From Acidimicrobiia bacterium (lineage in GTDB: Bacteria; Actinomycetota; Acidimicrobiia; Acidimicrobiales; Acidimicrobilacustridaceae): a stretch of DNA of 7,318 nucleotides. Shown here one piece after another: positions 1-5,979 of the stretch. The stretch lies in assembly GCA_018882825.1 (NCBI GenBank), contig VERC01000116.1, positions 1 to 7,318 of the forward strand. Reading direction: 5' to 3'. Position 1 is the first letter of the stretch; each line of letters begins with the position of its first letter. Below the pieces are notes generated by a model that was given only the letters and a program-made list of their open reading frames with translations, did no database searches and was not told the origin of the DNA. A program made the position numbers and the translations under genes.

Positions 1-805
1 ACACGACCACCATGTCGGCGGTCACCGATTCCCCGTCGCCGAAGGTCACGGTGGTTCCACCGGTGAAGAGCAGCTCATGTCCGGTGACGCGCACTCCGGT
101 ACGGACCTCGATCCCACGCTGTTTGAACGACCGCAACACGATGCGCACGATGTCCTCGTCGCAACCGGGGAGGATCTGCGGAAGCGCTTCGAGGATCGTG
201 ACCTGTGTTCCGAGGTCGCTCATCATGGAGGCGAACTCGCAACCGATCGCCCCACCGCCGATCACCACTGCCGACGTCGGCAGCGACGGAATCGACAGGA
301 GTTCGTCCGAGGTGACGACGGTCGTGCCGTCGACGTCGAATCCCGGGATCGTCCGAGGCACCGAACCGGAGGCGAGGATGACCGAGTCGCCATGCAGTTC
401 GAGGTCCCCCGAGGTGCCCCCCGAGACCCGTACGACGTGACCGGCGTGCAGCGTCCCGATCCCGTCGTAGACGGTGACCTTCCGCTTGGCCAACAGCCCC
501 GACAGTCCGGCCACGAGACCGTCGATCACGCCCTGTTTGCGTGACTGGGTGACGGAGAAGTCGAGCTCGGGTTCGGAGGTGCGCAGTCCGAAACCGGCGG
601 CCGAGGCGATGGCCCGACGGACCGCCGCCGTCTCCAGCAACTCCTTCGCCGGGATGCACCCGACGTTGAGACAGGTACCGCCGATCGTCCCCTTCTCGAC
701 CAGGGCGATGGACAGTCCGGCCGAGGCACCGTAGAGGGCAGCCGCGTACCCGGCAGGGCCTCCGCCGATGACGACGACGTCGAAGTTCTCGGCCGTGGGG
801 ACCAC
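1..805 (-). CDS. lpdA: Dihydrolipoyl dehydrogenase (E3), N-terminal 268 residues, cut by the window edge
   Basis: This flavoprotein reoxidises the dihydrolipoyl group of 2-oxo acid dehydrogenase (or glycine cleavage) complexes and passes electrons through FAD to NAD+ in the cytoplasm. Visible from the GTG at 805: an FAD-binding GGGPAG at residues 14-19 after a beta strand; the redox disulfide motif GGTCLNVGCIP with Cys45 and Cys50; the ATG-like strand ILASGSVP near 143-150; and the NAD-binding GGGAIG at 183-188. The window ends at ADMVVV, the start of the conserved motif before the second FAD contact. Family members have about 460-470 residues, so roughly 57% is present; the C-terminal dimerisation domain with the catalytic His-Glu is outside. 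The frame is open back to the TGA at 874-872. GTG 805 is the best start, but its purine-rich GGAGG overlaps the start codon instead of lying 5-9 nt upstream, so the exact start is uncertain. Other flavin disulfide reductases (mercuric or mycothione reductase) are less likely given the GGTCLNVGCIP context. Confidence 0.93.
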   Translation of the reverse strand, partial: MVPTAENFDVVVIGGGPAGYAAALYGASAGLSIALVEKGTIGGTCLNVGCIPAKELLETAAVRRAIASAAGFGLRTSEPELDFSVTQSRKQGVIDGLVAGLSGLLAKRKVTVYDGIGTLHAGHVVRVSGGTSGDLELHGDSVILASGSVPRTIPGFDVDGTTVVTSDELLSIPSLPTSAVVIGGGAIGCEFASMMSDLGTQVTILEALPQILPGCDEDIVRIVLRSFKQRGIEVRTGVRVTGHELLFTGGTTVTFGDGESVTADMVVV

Positions 806-830
806 CTCCGGGGGGAACAGGACCGCCGCG

Positions 831-836
831 ATCCTA
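831..836 (-). promoter_or_regulatory. Possible -10 box upstream of the dihydrolipoyl dehydrogenase gene
   Basis: The leftward strand reads TAGGAT at 836-831, which fits the TANNNT -10 consensus of actinobacterial housekeeping sigma factors. It lies 25 nt before the GTG at 805, so initiation would leave an untranslated leader of about 19 nt. No convincing -35 hexamer sits 17 nt upstream; that place is occupied by the hairpin at 845-869. The call rests on one hexamer and on its position just after a likely terminator. Confidence 0.3.
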
Positions 837-844
837 GCGACGGG

Positions 845-869
845 GTCGACGGGGCCGGACCCCGTCGAC
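845..869 (-). terminator. Perfect 10-bp hairpin after the transglutaminase gene, likely terminator or processing signal
   Basis: GTCGACGGGG at 845-854 is the exact reverse complement of CCCCGTCGAC at 860-869, with a 5-nt loop. The hairpin begins 2 nt past the stop codon (874-872) of the leftward transglutaminase gene. No T-run follows, so it is not a classical intrinsic terminator, but T-less hairpins are common after operons in high-GC actinobacteria. The 5' copy of CGACGGGG (838-845) is repeated at 847-854, so a second 10-bp stem, 838-847 with 858-867, can form using the same right arm. Termination is inferred from position. Confidence 0.5.
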
Positions 870-871
870 GG

Positions 872-1798
872 TCACTGTTGCTGAGCCGCCTGTTGCATCC
901 GCCTCCCGGGATCGGTGACCACGCTCGCCCCGGTGCGTCGTCGCATCTCCACCGTGGGTGTGACCCGGCCCTCGGCCGCCCCCGAGTACACGCCGCACAA
1001 CGGGCGCACGTCGTCGTAGTCACGACCGTGGCCGATCTTGACGTGCCGCTCGCCCACGACCGCCTGGTTCGTCGGGTCGAGGGCGAGCCAGCCCCACCCG
1101 GGGATGGCCGCCTCGAACCAGGCATGGGTGAGCACCCGCAGGGCCTCGTCGTCCTCGGGCATCGGGTCGACGAGGGTCGTCTCGTCCCGGGTGAACAGGT
1201 ACCCCGACACGTACCGCGTCGGGATGCCGACGCTGCGGCACAGCGCGATGGCGAGATGGGCATAGTCCTGACAAACACCGACACCGCCGTCGAGCACCTC
1301 GTCGACGGCCATGCCGATGGAGGTGACTCCCTTGCGATACTGCAGGCGAGCACCCACCAGGCGCTGCAGTGCCAGTACCCGTGACACCACGTCGTCGCCG
1401 GCGAGGGCCACGTGTTGCGAGGCCAAAGTGGCGATGCCATCCCCCCAGTCGCAATGCGGGGTCCGTTCGAGGAACTCGGAGTGCCGGTCGACGAACGGTG
1501 GATCGACCAGGTGCTCCGATCGACTGACTCCCGAGGGCAACGGCCGCGGTCTGGTCTCCACGGTCGCCGAGGCCACCACCTCGAGGGAACTGTGCGGTTC
1601 GCGATGCCCGAAGGCGTCGACCCTCGTCCCCCAGTAGTCGACGAACGTGGCGATCTTCGCCGCCGGCGAGACCGTCACCCGATAGCCGATCAGCTCCTGG
1701 AACTCGTCGCTCGTCGGACACGCCCGCAGTTCATTCTGTGACTCGGTGACGAACGACTCGTACTCGAACATCGATCGGTACCGGATCTCGAGTCTCAC
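872..1798 (-). CDS. Transglutaminase-like cysteine peptidase of the ATP-grasp/alpha-E operon
   Basis: A 308-residue predicted cytoplasmic protein with the two-domain layout typical of bacterial transglutaminase-like proteins. The N-terminal beta-rich domain (about 1-105) starts with RLEIRYRSMFEYES and includes the VDYWGTRVDAFG strand pair. The papain-like core (about 140-270) follows. The catalytic triad is intact: Cys176 in GVGVCQDYAH, His225 in THAWFEA and Asp241 in ALDPTN. Such proteins are usually thought to hydrolyse amide or isopeptide bonds rather than crosslink. There is no signal peptide. The GTG at 1798 overlaps the preceding alpha-E stop by 4 nt (GTGA), implying translational coupling, and an AGGA lies about 8 nt upstream. 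It is the last gene of the trio and is followed by the hairpin at 845-869. The C-terminal tail (QQAAQQQ) is probably disordered. The conserved linkage suggests it cleaves or transfers the product of the ligase, but the substrate is unknown. Confidence 0.93.
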   Translation of the reverse strand: MRLEIRYRSMFEYESFVTESQNELRACPTSDEFQELIGYRVTVSPAAKIATFVDYWGTRVDAFGHREPHSSLEVVASATVETRPRPLPSGVSRSEHLVDPPFVDRHSEFLERTPHCDWGDGIATLASQHVALAGDDVVSRVLALQRLVGARLQYRKGVTSIGMAVDEVLDGGVGVCQDYAHLAIALCRSVGIPTRYVSGYLFTRDETTLVDPMPEDDEALRVLTHAWFEAAIPGWGWLALDPTNQAVVGERHVKIGHGRDYDDVRPLCGVYSGAAEGRVTPTVEMRRRTGASVVTDPGRRMQQAAQQQ

Positions 1799-2805
1799 GG
1801 CGCGTCCTGACCAGCGGTCGAGACTCCCCCCGAACCGAGTCCGGAGGACTCGGCCGCCACCAGTCTCACCGAGTGAAGATCGAGATGGTGGAGGTTGATG
1901 AAGAACTCGACACTCACGGCGGAGCTCACGGCCCGGATGGCGGCCTCGATGCGCAACATCTCACCCTCGAAGTCCGACTGCAGTATCTCGAGCGGCTCGG
2001 CGAACTCGAGTTCCGCTCGCAATCGACCGAGGAGGCGAAGCGGCCGACCCTCGTTCGTGCCCCCGGAGAGTTCACGCAGCGCGTCCTCGGCCGCCCGCAC
2101 GGCGAAGAACACGCTGCGGGGGAAGGAGTCGGACAGCAGGAGGAACTGCACGATGGCCACCGGATCCATCGATCCGCCGGCATGACGCCGATAGGCCTCC
2201 AACCCCGACGCCGCGCGCAACGTCCCCACCCACTCGTGGAAGCCGGGGGCCTGCAGGTGCACCTGACGGACCCGCAGCAGTCGGCAGGTCCACTCGGCTC
2301 GTTCGAGATTCCAACCCAGACGCAGGAACCGATAGGCATCGTCCCGCGGCAGGGTCTCGGAGGCCACGCCGGCCACGGCCTGACAGTTCTGGCGAACGAA
2401 GCCGTAAAGGTCGTGGGGCTGGAGCCGGACATCGGAGACGAGGTCACGTGTCCGCAGCCGGAGGCAGAACGAGTTGACCGCCTCCCAGCACTCGGTCGAG
2501 ACCGATTCGCGCACCGTTCGCACGTTCTCCCGTGCCCGTTCCACCGCCGAGGTGATGGAGCCCGGATTGTCCGGATCATGGACGAGGAAGGCCGACACGC
2601 CGGCGGCCGTCATCGGTCGCCCGGTCTCCTCGTAGACATCGAGCAGACCGGCGACATCGAGCGCGGCGCGCCAGACCGAGTCCATCTCCCCCACCGGTGA
2701 CTCCAGCACACCGTGGTAGGTGACATCGAGCAGACGGGCCGTGTCCTCGGCCCGCTCGAGGTAGCGACCGGTCCAGAACAGGTTCTCGGCGTCGCGGGCC
2801 AGCAT
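1795..2805 (-). CDS. Alpha-E domain (DUF403) protein
   Basis: A 336-residue, mostly alpha-helical protein of the alpha-E family, named for its conserved glutamates. Recognisable segments are the N-terminal RDAENLFWTGRYLERAEDTA (4-23), RESVSTECWEAVN (99-111), FLRLGWNLERAEWTCRLL (160-177) and FLLLSDSFPRSVFFAVRAAE (221-240). The two ERAE/ERAEW repeats are characteristic. No enzymatic activity is established for the family; it is found almost always beside a circularly permuted ATP-grasp ligase and a transglutaminase-like peptidase, so a scaffold or substrate-carrying role has been inferred. The ATG at 2805 shares its A with the TGA of the upstream ligase (TGATG) and has AAGGGG close upstream, which fixes the start. 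The frame happens to stay open far upstream inside the ligase gene, but that extension has no homology and is rejected. The last 15 residues are Gly/Ser-rich and probably flexible. Confidence 0.93.
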   Translation of the reverse strand: MLARDAENLFWTGRYLERAEDTARLLDVTYHGVLESPVGEMDSVWRAALDVAGLLDVYEETGRPMTAAGVSAFLVHDPDNPGSITSAVERARENVRTVRESVSTECWEAVNSFCLRLRTRDLVSDVRLQPHDLYGFVRQNCQAVAGVASETLPRDDAYRFLRLGWNLERAEWTCRLLRVRQVHLQAPGFHEWVGTLRAASGLEAYRRHAGGSMDPVAIVQFLLLSDSFPRSVFFAVRAAEDALRELSGGTNEGRPLRLLGRLRAELEFAEPLEILQSDFEGEMLRIEAAIRAVSSAVSVEFFINLHHLDLHSVRLVAAESSGLGSGGVSTAGQDAP

Positions 2806-4316
2806 CAGATCACCCCTTGACCCGTCTCGATGTCCACGATGTCGTCGGGCGCCGTGTCGCCGGAGACCGGACTGGCGAGCACCCACGTGTCCTTCGAACC
2901 ACCACCCTGGGACGAGTTCACGACCAATGATCCCTTGCGCATCGCCACCCGGGTCAGCCCGCCGGGGATCACCTCCACTCCGTCGCTGGTCAGGACGAAC
3001 GGACGCAGATCGATGTGACGGCCCTCGACCCGCTCGCCCACCAGCGTGGGATGACGCGACAGGTTCACCACCTCCTGGGCGATCCACCCGCGCGGGTCGG
3101 CGAGGATCGCCTCGCGACACCCGGAGAGCTCCTCGTCGGAGGCAGCGGGTCCGATCGTGATGCCGTAGCCGCCCGCCTCGGCCACCGGCTTCACGACGAG
3201 TCGATCGAGATTGGCCAGGGCGTGCTCGCGTTGCTCGGGATCCCACAGCAGGTAGGTCGGCACGTTGGCCAGGATCGGGTCCTCGCCGAGATAGAAGCGG
3301 GTCAACTCGGGAACGTAGGCGTAGACCGCCTTGTCGTCGGCCACACCGTTCCCGATGCTGTTGGCGATGGTCACCGTTCCCGATCGGGCCGCCGCCAGCA
3401 GCCCGGGGACACCGAGGGTCGAATCGGGTCGGAAGGCCACGGGATCGAGGAAGTCGTCGTCGATGCGTCGGTAGATCACGTCGACGCGCTTGAGACCCTT
3501 CGTCGTGCGCATGTACACGATGTGCTCGTCGACGACGAGATCCCGGCCCTCCACCAACTCGACTCCCATGTGGGCGGCGAGGAAGACATGTTCGAAGTAG
3601 GCGGAGTTGTACACACCGGGGGTGAGCACGACGATCGTCGGGTCGTCGCCGGCGGTGGGTGGCGCCACCCGCGTCAACGCAGCGCGCAACGAGCGTCCGT
3701 AGTAGCCCACGGGTCGCACCGGGAAGTCGGTGAACAACTGGGGCAGCAGACGGGTCATCGCCACGCGGTTCTCCACCACGTACGAGATCCCGCTCGGACT
3801 GCGGACGTTGTCCTCCAGCACGACGTACCGGCCGTCGTCGCCACGCACGAGATCGATGCCGGCGACGAGACACCGGGCGCCGAGGGGTACCGGGATGCCG
3901 AAGGCCTCGCGTCGGAAACCATCGGAGGAACTGAGCACCCACCAGGGCACGATGCCGTCTCGCACCGCGAGACGGTCGCCCACGTAGAGATCGTCGAGGA
4001 AGAGGTTGAGCACACGGACGCGCTGTTCCAGTCCGGCCTCGACCAGCGACCACTCCTCGGCGTCGATGATTCGGGGCATGAGATCCATGGGGAACGTGCG
4101 CTCGATCCCCTCGTCCTCGCCGTAGACCGTGAACGTGATGCCTTGGTTCCGGAACGAAGCGTCACGCTGTCGTTCGCGGGAGGCCAGGTCCTCGACCGTG
4201 AAGTCCCGCAGTCGCTCCACCAGGGGTCCGTAGTGGTCGCGCACGGCGCCGTCGGGTCCGAAGACCTCGTCGAAGAAGCCACCGACCTCGTAGGCGTCGA
4301 ACAGGCCACTGGACAC
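2805..4316 (-). CDS. Circularly permuted ATP-grasp ligase (DUF404/DUF407, CP_ATPgrasp type)
   Basis: A 503-residue member of the circularly permuted ATP-grasp family, predicted to form an amide bond between a carboxylate and an amine at the cost of ATP. Conserved blocks, in order: the N-terminal AYEVGGFFDEVF; LEDNVRSPSGISYVVENR (167-184); DVIYRRIDDDFLDP (279-292); ANSIGNGVADDKAVYAYVP (318-336); the nucleotide-binding VVKPVAEAGGYG (374-385); HIDLRPFVL (434-442); PGGLTRVA (451-458); and VVNSSQGGGSKDTWVL (465-480). All the family signatures I know are present, so the enzyme is probably active. There is no signal peptide or membrane segment. The GTG at 4316 is the first possible start after an in-frame TAG at 4328-4326, and the TSS predicted from the promoter falls at this codon. 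It is the first gene of the trio and overlaps alpha-E by 1 nt. Substrates are unknown; comparative genomics suggests a small peptide or a peptide tag. Confidence 0.95.
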   Translation of the reverse strand: MSSGLFDAYEVGGFFDEVFGPDGAVRDHYGPLVERLRDFTVEDLASRERQRDASFRNQGITFTVYGEDEGIERTFPMDLMPRIIDAEEWSLVEAGLEQRVRVLNLFLDDLYVGDRLAVRDGIVPWWVLSSSDGFRREAFGIPVPLGARCLVAGIDLVRGDDGRYVVLEDNVRSPSGISYVVENRVAMTRLLPQLFTDFPVRPVGYYGRSLRAALTRVAPPTAGDDPTIVVLTPGVYNSAYFEHVFLAAHMGVELVEGRDLVVDEHIVYMRTTKGLKRVDVIYRRIDDDFLDPVAFRPDSTLGVPGLLAAARSGTVTIANSIGNGVADDKAVYAYVPELTRFYLGEDPILANVPTYLLWDPEQREHALANLDRLVVKPVAEAGGYGITIGPAASDEELSGCREAILADPRGWIAQEVVNLSRHPTLVGERVEGRHIDLRPFVLTSDGVEVIPGGLTRVAMRKGSLVVNSSQGGGSKDTWVLASPVSGDTAPDDIVDIETGQGVI

Positions 4317-4322
4317 GCCTCG

Positions 4323-4351
4323 ACCCTAGGGAACGGCAGCGGAGTTGTCAG
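4323..4351 (-). promoter_or_regulatory. Predicted promoter of the ATP-grasp/alpha-E/transglutaminase operon, probably leaderless
   Basis: On the leftward strand CTGACA (4351-4346, five of six to TTGACA) is followed by an exact 17-nt spacer and TAGGGT (4328-4323, fitting TANNNT). Only 6 nt separate the -10 box from the GTG at 4316, so the transcript should begin at or within a base of the start codon. A GAGG at 4321-4318 would then lie outside the message. Leaderless genes with a TANNNT box about 7 nt before the start are common in actinobacteria. This is a prediction from spacing and sequence only. Confidence 0.5.
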
Positions 4352-4420
4352 TCGCGATCGCGCCCCTTCACAGGAAGTTCACGCGACGGATCCGGCCGGG
4401 ACCCGTGGTGGCGATCGCCG

Positions 4421-4513
4421 TCAGCGGGCGGCCATGACCAACTGGGCCGCCGCCGCAGCCAGGATGGCGAGACCGCAGGCCAGTGACAGCAGGATCAGCT
4501 TGCGGGTGCTCAT
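4421..4513 (-). CDS. Possible 30-residue single-pass membrane protein
   Basis: From the ATG at 4513 the frame encodes MSTRKL, then an unbroken hydrophobic Ala/Leu-rich stretch (about residues 6-28), and ends at VMAAR. The basic N terminus, the membrane-length helix and the terminal Arg look like a small single-pass membrane protein. The gene runs leftward, 104 nt before the ATP-grasp start, and is divergent from the epimerase gene. The Shine-Dalgarno region is weak (a GGCGG about 4 nt upstream). A GTG at 4561 in the same frame would add 16 residues; a longer extension would run antisense into the epimerase gene and is unlikely. I do not recognise the family. Its linkage to the ligase operon is uncertain because a promoter appears to intervene. 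A chance frame in G+C-rich DNA remains possible, although those rarely give such a clean hydrophobic segment. Confidence 0.42.
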   Translation of the reverse strand: MSTRKLILLSLACGLAILAAAAAQLVMAAR

Positions 4514-4576
4514 CGGCCGCCGAGCGTACCGGGCATAGGACGTCGCCCGATGCTGTTGCACCGCCAGGACCCGTTC

Positions 4577-4582
4577 AGGAGG
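4577..4582 (+). promoter_or_regulatory. Strong Shine-Dalgarno of the epimerase gene
   Basis: AGGAGG lies 7 nt before the GTG at 4590 and is the strongest ribosome-binding site in the window. It fixes the start of the TIGR01777-type gene over any alternative. Confidence 0.85.
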
Positions 4583-4589
4583 AGCCCAC

Positions 4590-5501
4590 GTGCAGATCGC
4601 CATCACCGGAGCAACCGGACTCATCGGAACCTCGCTGGGACGAGCCCTGCGAGCCGAGGGGCACGAGGTCGTCCCCATCGTGCGGAGGCCGGTGGCCGAC
4701 GGTGAGCGGGCCGTGCGCTGGGACCCGGCCGCCGGCACCATCGACGCCGCCGCCCTGGAGGGCATCGACGCCGTCGTGCACCTGGCCGGCGCCGGGATCG
4801 GCGACCACCGATGGACGGAGGACTACCGCCGGGAGATCCTCGACAGTCGCGTCCGGGGCACCGAACTCCTCGCCGGCGCACTGGCCGGACTCGAGCGTCG
4901 GCCGTCGGTCCTGGTGAGTGGATCGGCCATCGGCTTCTACGGCGACACCGGCGACACCGCGGTCGACGAGAGTGCGCCGGCCGGCGACGGCTTCCTCGCC
5001 GACGTCTGCGTCGGGTGGGAGGGCGCCACCGCGTTGGCCGCCGACGCCGGCATCCGGGTGGCCCTGTTGCGCACCGGGATCGTGCTGGATCGCTCCGGAG
5101 GGGCCCTGCGCAAGATGCTTCCGCTGTTCCGCATCGGTGCCGGCGGTCGCATGGGCAGCGGTCGTCAGTGGTGGAGCTGGATCACCATCGACGACGAGGT
5201 GGCGGCCATCCGGTGGTTGCTCGCTCACGAGGTGTCCGGTCCGGTGAACGCCGTGGCGCCCGCCCCTGTCACCAACAAGGACTTCACGGTCGCTCTCGCC
5301 CGCGCCATGCACCGCCCTGCGGTCTTCCCGGTGCCGGCGTTCGGTCCTCGCGTGCTGCTGGGTCGCGAGTTGGCCGACGCGCTGCTGTTCACCAGTCAGC
5401 GAGTGCTGCCGACGGTCCTCTCTGCGAGTGGCTTCACGTTCTCCCACTCCACCATCGACGCGGCGCTGGCCGCAGTCCTCGCCCGTTCCGACGCCGCCTG
5501 A
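4590..5501 (+). CDS. TIGR01777-family NAD(P)-dependent epimerase/oxidoreductase (YfcH-like)
   Basis: A 303-residue, full-length member of the atypical short-chain dehydrogenase family TIGR01777 (E. coli YfcH, human SDR39U1). The N-terminal Rossmann fold begins MQIAITGATGLIG with the nucleotide-binding glycines in GATGLIG (7-13), followed by VVHLAGAGIGDHRW (62-75). The active-site region VSGSAIGFYGDTG (109-121) holds Ser112 and Tyr117. Family-specific WWSWITIDDEVAAI (194-207) and GPVNAVAPAPVTNKDF (217-232) follow. The C-terminal DUF1731 segment ends with the typical QRVLP...ASGF..F pattern (270-284). The substrate is not established for the family; bacterial members are generally annotated only as nucleoside-diphosphate-sugar epimerase-like. 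The GTG start is fixed by AGGAGG at 4577-4582. It is probably the first gene of a rightward operon, with the SRPBCC gene 12 nt downstream. Confidence 0.95.
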   Translation: MQIAITGATGLIGTSLGRALRAEGHEVVPIVRRPVADGERAVRWDPAAGTIDAAALEGIDAVVHLAGAGIGDHRWTEDYRREILDSRVRGTELLAGALAGLERRPSVLVSGSAIGFYGDTGDTAVDESAPAGDGFLADVCVGWEGATALAADAGIRVALLRTGIVLDRSGGALRKMLPLFRIGAGGRMGSGRQWWSWITIDDEVAAIRWLLAHEVSGPVNAVAPAPVTNKDFTVALARAMHRPAVFPVPAFGPRVLLGRELADALLFTSQRVLPTVLSASGFTFSHSTIDAALAAVLARSDAA

Positions 5502-5513
5502 GAGGATGGGCGC

Positions 5514-5957
5514 ATGACGACTGAGCGAAGCGTGTCGGCCAGCCGGGTGATCGCCGCACCACCGGCGAAGATCTTCGACGTACTGGCCGATCCGTCCCGC
5601 CACTGTGACTTCGATGGCTCGGACAGCGTGCTGGGCGCCAAGGGCGATCCCCCGCGTCTCACCCTCGGCGCGCGCTTCGGCATGCGCATGAGGATCCACC
5701 TCCCGTACTCGATCAAGAACACGGTGGTCGAGTTCGAGGAGGGACGTCGCATCGGCTGGCGTCACTTCGGACGACATGTGTGGCGCTATGAACTCGAACC
5801 CGTCGACGGTGGCACCAGGGTGACCGAGACCTTCGACTGGGCACCGGCGCTGTGGCCGGCGATGTTGGAGCGCACCGGGGCGCCGAAGAAGAACCTGGCC
5901 GCGATCGAAGCGACCCTCCAACGACTCGATCGGGTCGTGACCGCCGAGAGCGCATGA
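5514..5957 (+). CDS. SRPBCC (START-like / polyketide cyclase-type) family protein
   Basis: A 147-residue single-domain protein with the helix-grip SRPBCC pattern. The N-terminal strand SVSASRVIAAPPAKIFDVLADP (6-27) contains the typical APxxxIFdvLaDP helix and is followed by SRHCDFDGSDSV. A GARFGMRMRI strand comes next, then the central strands VVEFEEGRRIGWRH and YELEPVDGGTRVTETFDW (92-109), and a long C-terminal helix containing LAAIEATLQRLDRVV (128-142). Such proteins bind hydrophobic ligands in a deep pocket; activity cannot be told from sequence. There is no signal peptide, so it is cytoplasmic. The start at ATG 5514 is preceded by AGAGGA at 5501-5506. Its gene follows the TIGR01777 reductase after 12 nt and precedes rsgA by 22 nt. 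SRPBCC domains are also known fused to TIGR01777 proteins in some bacteria, so it may supply the ligand-binding half of a shared function (inference). Confidence 0.9.
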   Translation: MTTERSVSASRVIAAPPAKIFDVLADPSRHCDFDGSDSVLGAKGDPPRLTLGARFGMRMRIHLPYSIKNTVVEFEEGRRIGWRHFGRHVWRYELEPVDGGTRVTETFDWAPALWPAMLERTGAPKKNLAAIEATLQRLDRVVTAESA

Positions 5958-5979
5958 CCGACGGACCGACCGTGCGCTC

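Noticed and set aside
526..1440. A 304-codon leftward frame across the transglutaminase/lpd junction
   Set aside because: It is an off-frame reading of both real genes, with Ser/Arg/Pro-rich low-complexity translation. The real lpd frame is the adjacent one that runs off the left edge.
2806..4053. Upstream extension of the alpha-E frame to 4053, which would give a 752-residue protein
   Set aside because: The extra part is an off-frame reading of the ATP-grasp gene, Arg/Gly-rich without homology, while the alpha-E family begins exactly at the ATG at 2805.
3015..4538. A 507-codon rightward open frame opposite the ATP-grasp gene
   Set aside because: It is antisense to a gene with full family motifs, its translation is His/Val/Asp-rich without recognisable domains, and long antisense frames are expected where third codon positions are nearly all G or C.
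4514..4589. A promoter for the rightward epimerase operon in the divergent gap
   Set aside because: TATA-like fragments such as TAGGAC are present, but no -10/-35 pair has acceptable sequence and spacing.
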